Below are positions 1 through 5,432 of a stretch of DNA of 8,535 nt, one piece after another; positions within the stretch are counted from its first letter, which is position 1, and each line of letters begins with the position of its first letter. A program made the position numbers and the translations under genes. The stretch spans positions 1-8,535 of the forward strand of contig VXPN01000106.1 in assembly GCA_009839535.1 (NCBI GenBank), read 5' to 3'. The notes below the pieces were generated by a model. That model was not told the origin of the DNA and ran no database searches. It was given only the letters and a program-made list of their open reading frames with translations. This DNA is from Boseongicola sp. SB0662_bin_57. GTDB taxonomy: Bacteria > Pseudomonadota > Alphaproteobacteria > Rhodobacterales > Rhodobacteraceae.

Positions 1-9
1 ACACGGGAG

Positions 10-51
10 CCCGCATTCCTCCCCGCCCTGAAGGACGGGGTTTCCTGCGGG
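10..51. other. Two-tier stem-loop at left edge (possible IS200/IS605-type end or terminator)
   Basis: Outer arms CCCGCA (10-15) and TGCGGG (46-51) pair perfectly. Inside them CCCCGCCC (21-28) pairs with GGACGGGG (33-40), with one C-A mismatch and a TGAA loop. The pyrimidine-rich internal loops TTCCT and TTTCC are symmetric. From memory, this layout resembles the structured 3' end often found behind tnpB genes of IS200/IS605 elements. No tnpB lies in the window; it would have to be to the left. A plain terminator of an upstream gene is the alternative, since the inner GC stem is followed by TTT. Confidence 0.45.
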
Positions 52-59
52 ATGACTTG

Positions 60-593
60 ATGACCGACCTCAGCAAAGGCGGCGCGCACGTCACTGGAAC
101 TGTAAAGTGGTTTGATCCGTCGAAAGGATTCGGCTTTGTCGTTTCCGACGAGGGCGGGCCCGACATTCTGCTTCATGCAAACGTGCTTCGCAACTACGGC
201 CAATCCTCTGTCGCGGACTCGGCGGGGATCGAAGTCGTAATTCAGGAAACGGCACGAGGAATTCAGGCGATCGAAGTGGTCCGGATAGATCCGCCCGCCT
301 CTTCCGCGACGGATGATGCCGTCCCGGACGGCGGCGAGTTCAACGAACCGGTTGACCTGTCGTTGCCGCTGGAACCGGCGCGCGTGAAGTGGTTCGACAA
401 GGCGAAGGGGTTTGGGTTTGCAAATGTCTACGGCTGCAACGAGGACGTCTTTCTGCATATCGAGATCCTGAGGCGATCGGAGCTTGCCGACCTTCAGCCT
501 GGAGAGGCGGTGTCAATCAGGGTCGTGGAGGGCAAGCGGGGTCGCATGGCCACCCAGATCACGTCATGGGAAGCGGGTCTGAGATCCGAGTGA
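60..593 (+). CDS. Two-domain cold-shock protein
   Basis: The product is a 177-residue protein with two cold-shock (S1/OB-fold) domains, predicted to bind single-stranded RNA or DNA in the cytoplasm as an RNA chaperone or translation modulator. The first domain (about 11-75) has VKWFDPSKGFGFV with RNP1 KGFGFV and RNP2 DILLH. The second (about 106-172) has VKWFDKAKGFGFA and DVFLH. A linker of about 30 acidic and proline-containing residues joins them. Single CspA proteins are about 70 residues, so this is the doubled form common in alphaproteobacteria. ATG at 60 is chosen over the TTG at 57. The frame has no stop upstream to the window edge, but there is no other standard start codon and no similarity to the family there. 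It is followed almost at once by the DUF192 gene, suggesting co-transcription. Confidence 0.93.
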   Translation: MTDLSKGGAHVTGTVKWFDPSKGFGFVVSDEGGPDILLHANVLRNYGQSSVADSAGIEVVIQETARGIQAIEVVRIDPPASSATDDAVPDGGEFNEPVDLSLPLEPARVKWFDKAKGFGFANVYGCNEDVFLHIEILRRSELADLQPGEAVSIRVVEGKRGRMATQITSWEAGLRSE

Positions 594-595
594 CG

Positions 596-1057
596 ATGCG
601 TGCAGGCTTCGGATTCGTTGCACTGCTTGCGCTTGCCGGTACAGCGTCTGCCGACTGCTCGGTTGACCGGGCCGACCTGCGTGGCGACTGGGGCCGTGCG
701 CGATTCACCGTCGAGCTTGCGGATGACCCGGACGAACGTTCGCTCGGCCTGATGAACCGTGACTTCCTGCCATCGGGAAGCGGCATGCTCTTTGCATACG
801 AAACGCCGCTGCGCGCGGTGTTCTGGATGAAGAACACCAGGATTCCGCTCGACATGATCTTCATGACACCTTCAGGGAAGGTGACAAGGGTCCACGAGAA
901 CGCGATTCCGTTTGACGAGACACACATTGACGGCGGCGAAGGCGTCAAGTTCGTGCTTGAAATCAATGGCGGCCTGGCTCGCAGGCTTGGCATCAACGAA
1001 GGAAGCGAGCTTCGGCATCCCGTCATCGGACCGAACCCGGCCTGGCCCTGCGAATAG
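596..1057 (+). CDS. Exported DUF192 family protein
   Basis: The product is a 153-residue member of the DUF192 family (COG1430), whose biochemical role is not established. An N-terminal signal peptide (about 1-19) ends in TASA before DC, so export to the periplasm by the Sec route is predicted. The Asp just before the Cys argues against a lipobox. Family motifs are clear: ERSLGLMNR (48-56), GMLF (63-66), FWMKNTRIPLDMIF (76-89) and VLEINGG (120-126). The ATG at 596 lies 2 bases after the cold-shock stop; a GTG at 590 would overlap that stop by 4 bases. Either start implies translational coupling with the cold-shock gene. Confidence 0.92.
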   Translation: MRAGFGFVALLALAGTASADCSVDRADLRGDWGRARFTVELADDPDERSLGLMNRDFLPSGSGMLFAYETPLRAVFWMKNTRIPLDMIFMTPSGKVTRVHENAIPFDETHIDGGEGVKFVLEINGGLARRLGINEGSELRHPVIGPNPAWPCE

Positions 1058-1122
1058 CTTGCGGGCAATTGGATCGGAAACGCGGTGACGCCTTTGGTCT
1101 GGAACGCCCGGGTCCCGCAAGC
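1057..1122. repeat. Perfect 9-bp inverted repeat behind the DUF192 gene
   Basis: GCTTGCGGG (1057-1065) begins on the last base of the DUF192 stop codon and is matched exactly by CCCGCAAGC (1114-1122), with 48 bases between. It could close a branched 3'UTR structure. No U-tract follows, so it is not a standard intrinsic terminator. Confidence 0.6.
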
Positions 1123-1196
1123 AAGTCTTCAGACACGGCACCGCGTTCCTCCCGTTCATCGTCTCGCGTCCGCAATTTCCGGTATCCCGGCTTGGG

Positions 1197-1214
1197 GAGG
1201 GTCCGCTGACCCTC
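1197..1214. other. 7-bp hairpin with CGCT tetraloop
   Basis: GAGGGTC (1197-1203) pairs perfectly with GACCCTC (1208-1214) around CGCT. A smaller GCAG/CTGC hairpin follows nearby. It lies in the gene-free gap between the DUF192 gene and the tRNA. It may end the upstream transcript or belong to a small RNA. No T-run follows it. Confidence 0.45.
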
Positions 1215-1251
1215 GCATGCAGGGAAGTCTGCGAACCCAAGCACAAGCAAT

Positions 1252-1281
1252 TTGCCAAGGGGAATTTCTTTGCGGTATGGA
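1252..1281 (+). promoter_or_regulatory. Candidate tRNA-Pro promoter
   Basis: TTGCCA (1252-1257) and TATGGA (1276-1281) are spaced by 18 bases and lie 11 bases upstream of the first tRNA base, a fitting position for sigma-70-type transcription. The match is moderate and by eye only. Confidence 0.4.
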
Positions 1282-1292
1282 GGCGACGGAGT

Positions 1293-1369
1293 CGGGGCGT
1301 AGCGCAGTCTGGTAGCGCACCTGTTTTGGGAACAGGTGGCCGCAGGTTCAAATCCTGCCGTCCCGACCA
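1293..1369 (+). tRNA. tRNA-Pro (anticodon UGG)
   Basis: This is a 77-base tRNA with encoded CCA. The acceptor arms CGGGGCG (1293-1299) and CGTCCCG (1359-1365) pair, with one G-T pair. The anticodon stem CCTGT/ACAGG (1320-1324/1332-1336) encloses loop TTTGGGA, putting TGG at 1327-1329. The T-loop has GGTTCAAATCC. A tyrosine recombinase gene begins 226 bases downstream and points away, so the 3' half of this gene is the likely integration site of the neighbouring island. Confidence 0.96.
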
Positions 1370-1416
1370 TAAAAACAAGAGATTTCAAGAGAAAATCGCA
1401 AACTAGAATTTGAACC

Positions 1417-1438
1417 GACTCACCAATGACTCACCATT
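1417..1438. repeat. Tandem 11-bp direct repeat next to the tRNA
   Basis: GACTCACCAAT (1417-1427) is followed directly by GACTCACCATT (1428-1438), a 10 of 11 match. A shorter direct repeat, CAAGAGA, occurs at 1376-1382 and 1386-1392. Both lie in an AT-richer strip between the tRNA end and the integrase gene, where arm-type recombinase sites are expected. That role is inferred from position. Confidence 0.5.
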
Positions 1439-1458
1439 AGGAGAATGAGAACCATGGC

Positions 1459-1489
1459 GGGGCAAGTGCGAATCACCGCATTCTGCCCC
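1459..1489. other. Interrupted stem-loop upstream of integrase
   Basis: GGGGCA (1459-1464) pairs with TGCCCC (1484-1489). After a small internal loop, GTGCG (1466-1470) pairs with CGCAT (1477-1481) around AATCAC. It may be a terminator barrier, a leader structure or part of the att region; its role is unknown. Confidence 0.4.
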
Positions 1490-1543
1490 ACGAGGGGAAT
1501 GGCTCCCCCCGCTTGACTCGCATCCGTCAGCATGGTGGCGTGT

Positions 1544-1569
1544 GGCGGGACCATCCTACAAGTCCCGCC
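1544..1569. other. Perfect 8-bp hairpin in the integrase leader
   Basis: GGCGGGAC (1544-1551) pairs exactly with GTCCCGCC (1562-1569) around a 10-base loop. It ends 11 bases before the AGGAGG of the integrase gene, so it may be an operator or an mRNA structure that controls integrase expression. Confidence 0.5.
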
Positions 1570-1595
1570 CAAATGCTCACAGGAGGAGCAACCAC

Positions 1596-2531
1596 ATGAA
1601 ACGATTCGATCATCTGACGCCGACAGTCAAGACCGGCGAAAACGCAGTCGCCGCCAACGTCTCGGAACGCTTGGAGGCCGCGATCCGCGACAGCAAGTCG
1701 GCCAACACCGTCCGCGCATACCGCGCCTCGTGGAGGAAATGGGAAGAATGGTCTGCCGCCCACGGCGCAAGGGTCATGCCCGCCCGGCCCGAAGCCGTGG
1801 CCCTGTTCGTCGCGGAGCGAGCCGAGGAAGGGAAGTCAGTGGCCTCGCTTAGGCTGGCGGTCGCCGCCATCGCCGCAGCGCACGACGCCGCAGGCCATGC
1901 GAACCCGTGCGCGGATCGCGTGGTGAAGACCGCCATGCAGGGACTCGTGCGCCAGGCGGCGCAGGCAGGTGCATCACAGAAGCAAGCTGCCGCACTGACC
2001 GCCGAGGCGGTGGAGGCCATACGCGGCGCTCTCAACGGCGCTGCGGACGGGAACCCGAAGGTTGCGCGGGATATAGCCATCGTCTCGCTCCTGGCCTGCA
2101 CCGGCCTGCGGCGCTCCGAGGCCGCCGCGCTCGACTGGTCGCAGGTCGGGACGGAGGCGGACGGGAGCGGACGCCTGACGGTCACGCGGTCCAAGACCGA
2201 CCAGGAGGGGGAAGGCGCTGTCGTCGCCGTCAGCCGCCTGGCCATGCGCGACCTGGAGCGCTGGGCGGAACTGCAAGGCCGGGATCGGCAGGGACCTGTG
2301 TTCGGCCTGTCCGGTCGCCAGGTTTCCAGACGCGTGTCCGCCTGCGCAAAGGCCGCCGGACTCGGTGACGGGTTCTCCGGGCACTCCGGGCGCGTCGGCA
2401 TGGCCATCACGATGCTGCGCAACCAGGCACCAAGCGCCACTATCATGCGGCAGGGGCGCTGGAACTCGGAACGGATGATCTCCCGGTATGGCCGCAACGA
2501 GACCGCTGGCGAGGCATTGCGGTATCTGTGA
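1596..2531 (+). CDS. Tyrosine recombinase / integrase
   Basis: The product is a 311-residue site-specific recombinase that would cut and join DNA at the island's attachment sites through a covalent phosphotyrosine. An N-terminal SAM-like core-binding domain spans roughly 20-125 and includes SANTVRAYRASWRKWEEW. The catalytic domain spans 135-311 with the full active site: R172 in TGLRRSE, K200 in TRSK, H263 and R266 in GHSGR, W289 in GRWNS (the usual His/Trp site) and nucleophile Y298 in SRYGR. The ATG at 1596 is chosen because AGGAGG sits at 1581-1586, nine bases upstream. A longer GTG start at 1542 would place the leader hairpin inside the coding region and lacks such a site. Its position behind tRNA-Pro marks it as the integrase of an island or satellite. 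No excisionase is visible. Confidence 0.95.
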   Translation: MKRFDHLTPTVKTGENAVAANVSERLEAAIRDSKSANTVRAYRASWRKWEEWSAAHGARVMPARPEAVALFVAERAEEGKSVASLRLAVAAIAAAHDAAGHANPCADRVVKTAMQGLVRQAAQAGASQKQAAALTAEAVEAIRGALNGAADGNPKVARDIAIVSLLACTGLRRSEAAALDWSQVGTEADGSGRLTVTRSKTDQEGEGAVVAVSRLAMRDLERWAELQGRDRQGPVFGLSGRQVSRRVSACAKAAGLGDGFSGHSGRVGMAITMLRNQAPSATIMRQGRWNSERMISRYGRNETAGEALRYL

Positions 2532-2591
2532 TGGTCAAGTGCGGCCCGTTGCCCTTCGCTTTGGGGAAATGTGCTTGAGCAATGATGAAAT

Positions 2592-2924
2592 ATGTCGGAT
2601 GACGACGGCATGGAGTGCCTGTCGATGTTGGTGGCTTGGGTCTGGGAACACCCGTGGGAGCGCGGTCTGCTTTGCGCAGAGACGGCAATTCTCGTGATTA
2701 GCAGCCCGTTGGTATGGTGGCACCGGTGGTCGCTCAAGAAGCAGAACGAAAAGGTACTTGCCATGATGAAAAAGATGGTTGGACAAACCGAAGAGGAACA
2801 AAGGCGCATCGTGAAGGCCGCTGTCCATTTTTCTGCCGGAAAGCCAGAAGTGCACGTGGCTGGGACCGTAAAGAAGCCCAAGGGGACCATAAAGAAGCCT
2901 GATGACACCAGCGCCCAAGATTGA
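2592..2924 (+). CDS. Small single-span membrane protein, unknown function
   Basis: This is a 110-residue protein of no family I recognise. A hydrophobic segment (about 26-46, LLCAETAILVISSPLVWW) is followed by a lysine- and glutamate-rich helix (about 48-77) likely to form a cytoplasmic coiled coil. The tail holds a 7-residue repeat, GTVKKPK then GTIKKPD. The ATG at 2592 has no strong ribosome-binding site, and ATG at 2610 is an alternative. It follows the integrase stop by 60 bases on the same strand. The codons favour this frame over the long overlapping frame on the other strand. Confidence 0.6.
   Translation: MSDDDGMECLSMLVAWVWEHPWERGLLCAETAILVISSPLVWWHRWSLKKQNEKVLAMMKKMVGQTEEEQRRIVKAAVHFSAGKPEVHVAGTVKKPKGTIKKPDDTSAQD
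2862..2903 (+). repeat. Two tandem 21-bp units within a coding region
   Basis: Units 2862-2882 and 2883-2903 both begin GGGACC and share TAAAGAAGCC. They encode the GTVKKPK and GTIKKPD heptapeptides at the tail of the small membrane protein and look like a local in-frame duplication. Confidence 0.6.
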
Positions 2925-2997
2925 CCCCATAGCCATTCTTGGGTGACGCAGCAACGGCCCCGGCACCTGCCAGGCTGGAACGAATTGTGGACTCCAT

Positions 2998-3999
2998 ATG
3001 AGACTTGCCCTCAAAGTGCTTGCCGTTGCGGCCCTGTCCCTCGGCCTGCCCACGAAAGCCAGCGCCGACGAGCCAGCGGAATGGAAAACTCGCTTGCAAA
3101 GCATCATAGCAGACCCGCAAGACTCCAACGAAACATCCTACAGCGTCGATTGCTACCACCAGCACGAATTCGGCACTGAACAAGGTGCGGAATGCCAGAA
3201 AGCCGCCGAAGCTCTGCTAAACGACACAACCGAAGTCGCCTGGGCCAAATTGGAGTGCGACAATATCTTCCGGGAACACAGAAACAAAGCTGGAAGCATC
3301 TGGCTTGATTGCGTGGAAACCTCGAATTACTCCGACCGCGCCATGGCTGAATGCAACGCCGCCCAAAACGAACGTCTGCAAGAGCCGCGCCTCGACCGAG
3401 ACCAATGCTTCAAGGACGCCGACAAAGACTGGCACATCACACGCCACGCCGCCGAAGCCGTGGCAACGAGCCTCCACCGTTCACAATTCTTCGACGGAGA
3501 GCAGCCTTGGGAATATCACGCCGTCCGAGAACTGGAGATCGCACGGCACCGCCAAGCCGAAGCCAGGCGACAGGCGGAAACTAGGAACACACGCGACGCC
3601 GAAACCGAACGCAAGGCAATCCTGGACGCCTTCGACGCCATCCAGACCGAGCACGAAGAACAGAAGCAAGCCCAGGCCGCCGAACAGCGCATACTTGAAA
3701 ACCTACAGGCCATCCAGAAACAGAAGGACGCAGTGCGCCAGGAATTCTTCGATGAGGTCCTGGCACCGTGCATGGCGGACTTCCTATCGACGCAAAGCCA
3801 GGACGCAACGACCGCAGCAGCGAGAAGGATGCTCCAGCCGCTTGCACAATCCGATCCGACCGCCCTGCTCGAACTCGCCCTGTCAATGGCACCGGAAACA
3901 GCCGCATCCCTGGAAACGTCGATCAACGACCTGGCGACCATGGACCACGAATCTCGCCAGCAGGTCTACCAAGCCCTGTCCCAGCAAATGGGCTGCTAA
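2998..3999 (+). CDS. Exported cysteine-containing coiled-coil protein, unknown function
   Basis: This is a 333-residue protein of unknown function. A classic signal peptide (1-23) ends TKASA before DEPAEW, so a periplasmic or secreted product is predicted. Eight cysteines (52, 66, 87, 105, 119, 137, 258, 333) are an even number compatible with disulfides; the last one is the C-terminal residue. Residues 175-255 are rich in Gln, Glu, Arg and Ala and should form a long coiled coil. The N-terminal part around AECNAAQNERL faintly recalls small LprI-type cysteine proteins, which is too weak for a name. The ATG at 2998 is chosen because the signal peptide follows at once; the ribosome-binding site is poor. 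The coding strand is conspicuously rich in A and C, unlike the integrase gene. Confidence 0.8.
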   Translation: MRLALKVLAVAALSLGLPTKASADEPAEWKTRLQSIIADPQDSNETSYSVDCYHQHEFGTEQGAECQKAAEALLNDTTEVAWAKLECDNIFREHRNKAGSIWLDCVETSNYSDRAMAECNAAQNERLQEPRLDRDQCFKDADKDWHITRHAAEAVATSLHRSQFFDGEQPWEYHAVRELEIARHRQAEARRQAETRNTRDAETERKAILDAFDAIQTEHEEQKQAQAAEQRILENLQAIQKQKDAVRQEFFDEVLAPCMADFLSTQSQDATTAAARRMLQPLAQSDPTALLELALSMAPETAASLETSINDLATMDHESRQQVYQALSQQMGC

Positions 4000-4033
4000 C
4001 CGATTGAAACCTGCGACCGTCTGGCCTCAAGTC

Positions 4034-4049
4034 AGAGGGCCACCCCTCT
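4034..4049. terminator. Hairpin between convergent genes
   Basis: AGAGGG (4034-4039) pairs perfectly with CCCTCT (4044-4049) around CCAC and is followed by T and then TCAA. An alternative TGGCC/GGCCA pairing (4022-4026/4038-4042) overlaps it. It sits in the 51-base gap between the ends of the + gene at 3999 and the - gene at 4051, so it could stop transcription from both sides. The T-tract is too short to be sure. Confidence 0.35.
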
Positions 4050-4050
4050 T

Positions 4051-4254
4051 TCAATAGCCGAGAAGATACCGTAGCAGCCGCTCCTGATCCTCGTTGTCGC
4101 CAAGAGCCATGCCCAAGGGCATGCCCGCCCGGAGGCAGCCTTGGGCATCGGGACAGATTTTGCGCATCGAATCGGCCAGTGCGTCCGCCGTCGTGCCGTC
4201 CTTCGCTATCGCGCCGCAGTCAGTCTCGATGGCTTCCTTGGCCCGGATCGGCAT
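4051..4254 (-). CDS. Small protein, unknown function
   Basis: This is a 67-residue reading frame of no recognised family, with cysteines at 13, 34 and 40. Support comes from codon use, with strong G/C at third positions, and from an AGGG about ten bases upstream of the ATG. It is convergent with the gene ending at 3999 and divergent from the DUF1640-like gene. The frame continues upstream without a stop to 4755, but there it runs antisense to the DUF1640 gene and does not look like protein. A short signal-like stretch precedes the ATG (ICAGFAAM), so a non-ATG start is possible. A spurious antisense frame remains the main alternative. Confidence 0.45.
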   Translation of the reverse strand: MPIRAKEAIETDCGAIAKDGTTADALADSMRKICPDAQGCLRAGMPLGMALGDNEDQERLLRYLLGY

Positions 4255-4281
4255 TGCGGCAAACCCTGCGCAAATCAGCCT

Positions 4282-4310
4282 TTGACGAATGCGGCAATAT
4301 CCGGCTATGT
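4282..4310 (+). promoter_or_regulatory. Sigma-70-like promoter for a near-leaderless transcript
   Basis: TTGACG (4282-4287) and CTATGT (4305-4310) are separated by exactly 17 bases. A start point six or seven bases after the -10 box falls at 4316-4317, one or two bases before the ATG at 4318. The DUF1640-like gene would then be translated from a leaderless or nearly leaderless mRNA, which fits its lack of a ribosome-binding site. Confidence 0.5.
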
Positions 4311-4317
4311 TCGGGGC

Positions 4318-4674
4318 ATGGCAGACGCGGCATTCGACACCCTGGCAACGGCCCGGCTCCTCCGGGAGAGCGGCATCGAGGAACGTCAGGCCGCCGCCAT
4401 CACCACGGCGATCAAGGACGGCGTGACCGGCGGCGTGGCGACCAAGGCCGACCTGTCGGAACTTCGTGGCGAACTGCGCAGCGACATGGCGGAAATGCGC
4501 AGCGAAATGGCGGAGCTTCGCAGCGAAATACGGAACGATATGGCGAACCTGCGCAGCGACATGGCTTCGCTGGAAACCCGCCTGACCGTGCGCATTGTCA
4601 TCGTCGGCCTTGCCCTGAACTCCGCAACCGCCGCCGCAGTGATCGCAGCGGTGGGCTGGATGCTGGCGGGGTGA
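4318..4674 (+). CDS. DUF1640-like coiled-coil membrane protein
   Basis: This 118-residue protein has the layout of the DUF1640 (CCDC90/MCUR1-like) family: an N-terminal helix FDTLATARLLRESGI, the GGVATKADLSELR motif (38-50), a coiled coil (46-90) and one C-terminal membrane span (about 92-116, ending AAVGWMLAG). Bacterial members have no settled function; they are probably membrane-anchored coiled-coil oligomers. The coiled coil is built from 7-residue repeats of the type RSDMAEM. The ATG at 4318 matches the family N-terminus; the frame is open further upstream but unlike the family. It is flanked by - strand genes on both sides, so it is probably transcribed alone. Confidence 0.82.
   Translation: MADAAFDTLATARLLRESGIEERQAAAITTAIKDGVTGGVATKADLSELRGELRSDMAEMRSEMAELRSEIRNDMANLRSDMASLETRLTVRIVIVGLALNSATAAAVIAAVGWMLAG
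4477..4572 (+). repeat. 21-bp degenerate repeats encoding heptads
   Basis: Units starting CGCAGCGA at 4477 and 4498, with a third near 4519 and a fourth at 4552 after a 12-base shift, encode RSDMAEM, RSEMAEL, RSEI and RSDMASL. The in-frame 21-base period suggests the coiled coil can lengthen or shorten by whole heptads. Confidence 0.65.
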
Positions 4675-4779
4675 TCTGCTGACCGTTTTGAACGCGGAAA
4701 GGGGCAGCATACGCCGCCGAAGCAAGAATTGAAGGCATAAGCGGCGCGGATTCATGATCCAAACTTGACCAACCGGAAC

Positions 4780-4890
4780 GCCGTCTGAATGAGCAAGCCA
4801 CTGCCAAGGTCGGGCAATGGGTCACTTTGAACTTCAACGCCGCAGGAGTCCGATCCGGGGCCGTTCGCGTTCTAGCTGCGCTCAGACGGC
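4780..4890. repeat. 111-bp segment bounded by 9-bp perfect inverted repeats
   Basis: GCCGTCTGA (4780-4788) is matched exactly by TCAGACGGC (4882-4890), and the similarity extends inward imperfectly through AGC. The segment fills much of the 220-base gap between the convergent DUF1640-like and lipoprotein genes. It could be a small non-autonomous insertion (MITE-like) or long-range RNA pairing. I see no flanking target duplication. Confidence 0.4.
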
Positions 4891-4894
4891 CAGT

Positions 4895-5230
4895 CTACTC
4901 AGTTGATGCGGGAATTCGGTGCGCCTGTGTCCAGGGCGGAAACACCTTGAGAAGATCGCGGCAGGCCAGCATCAATAGCGCCAAATCTTCTGCTGTTCGC
5001 TCCTCGTTTGACGTAGGATTGACCTTGAGATCGCCAAGGAGCACGAAGGGCCTCAAGCCACCCGGAACCAGTTTTGCTGCCTCCTTCAGGGCTTCTGCAT
5101 CGACCTCTATTTTCCCTTCACCTCGTGAGCATGTAATGCCGTCGCCCGAAAACGTCCTGCTCGGAGACACGGCGTTGCACCCTGTCAGCACAAGGAGGAT
5201 GGCAGTCACAGCTATTGCCTTTAGCAGCAT
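4895..5230 (-). CDS. Lipoprotein, unknown function
   Basis: This is a 111-residue putative lipoprotein. The signal sequence (1-17) ends in lipobox LTGC with C18 as the lipidated residue; N19 and A20 do not suggest inner-membrane retention by the Asp+2 rule known from enterobacteria. The mature part holds two further cysteines (34 and 90) and an amphipathic helical stretch, VDAEALKEAAKLV. I do not recognise the family. Its ATG lies inside the end of the upstream 54-residue lipoprotein gene, with a 10-base overlap in another frame and no good ribosome-binding site of its own, so translation is probably coupled. It is the last gene of the - strand envelope cluster. Confidence 0.78.
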   Translation of the reverse strand: MLLKAIAVTAILLVLTGCNAVSPSRTFSGDGITCSRGEGKIEVDAEALKEAAKLVPGGLRPFVLLGDLKVNPTSNEERTAEDLALLMLACRDLLKVFPPWTQAHRIPASTE

Positions 5231-5385
5231 AGTTGCGGATTGGGCGACGGCGGCAAGTCCTCACACTTCGGACAAGGAAGTGGTTCAGGCAACTCCGGCG
5301 GTCTATGTATATTGGCAGGAGACGGGGCATATGCACATGCCCCAAGTATCAACACGGCAAACGTCGCCGTGATTTTCTTCTTCAT
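5221..5385 (-). CDS. 54-residue proline-rich lipoprotein
   Basis: This is a short gene with a strong start: GGGGGAAAC directly precedes the ATG. The product begins MKKKITATFAVLILGAC, a full lipoprotein signal with lipobox LGAC (C17). The mature 38 residues are rich in proline (11) and include four more cysteines: CPKC in the middle and a terminal CC. Its TAA lies within the start region of the next lipoprotein gene, overlapping by 10 bases. Size and proline content recall the Rz1-type outer-membrane spanin subunits of phages, but no Rz-like partner is nearby and the cysteines are unusual. The family is therefore left open. Confidence 0.8.
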   Translation of the reverse strand: MKKKITATFAVLILGACAYAPSPANIHRPPELPEPLPCPKCEDLPPSPNPQLCC

Positions 5386-5432
5386 GTTTCCCCCATTGTG
5401 ATAAAGTGACGTTCAAGTCAGAAAATGTCGCT

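Noticed and set aside
559..1388. Three long - strand open frames across the DUF192 gene and tRNA-Pro
   Set aside because: They are antisense to a clear DUF192 protein and the tRNA; one reads through the tRNA itself. Composition (Ser, Arg, Pro rich) is typical of antisense frames in high-GC DNA.
1610..2908. 432-residue - strand open frame opposite the integrase
   Set aside because: It is antisense to an integrase with all catalytic residues and has low-complexity Ala/Ser/Arg composition with no motif.
3305..4057. 250-residue + strand frame overlapping the exported coiled-coil gene
   Set aside because: It is a +1 shadow of the gene at 2998-3999, extremely rich in Arg, Thr, Pro and Ser, without a plausible fold; the other frame has a signal peptide.
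4255..4755. Upstream extension of the small - strand gene to a 234-residue protein
   Set aside because: It would run antisense through the whole DUF1640-like gene and consists of His, Arg and Gly-rich shadow sequence.
4752..4867. Fragment of a - strand frame ending near 4752 that reads like a protein C-terminus
   Set aside because: It has no start codon or ribosome-binding site and an in-frame stop shortly upstream. It could be a remnant of an insertion sequence, but nothing identifies it.
4827..5372. 181-residue + strand frame opposite the two small lipoproteins
   Set aside because: The - strand frames have lipoprotein signals and a good ribosome-binding site; the + frame is their shadow.
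5221..5385. Naming the 54-residue lipoprotein as an Rz1 spanin
   Set aside because: There is no inner-membrane coiled-coil Rz partner, no holin or lysin nearby, and five cysteines are atypical. The resemblance is limited to size and proline content.
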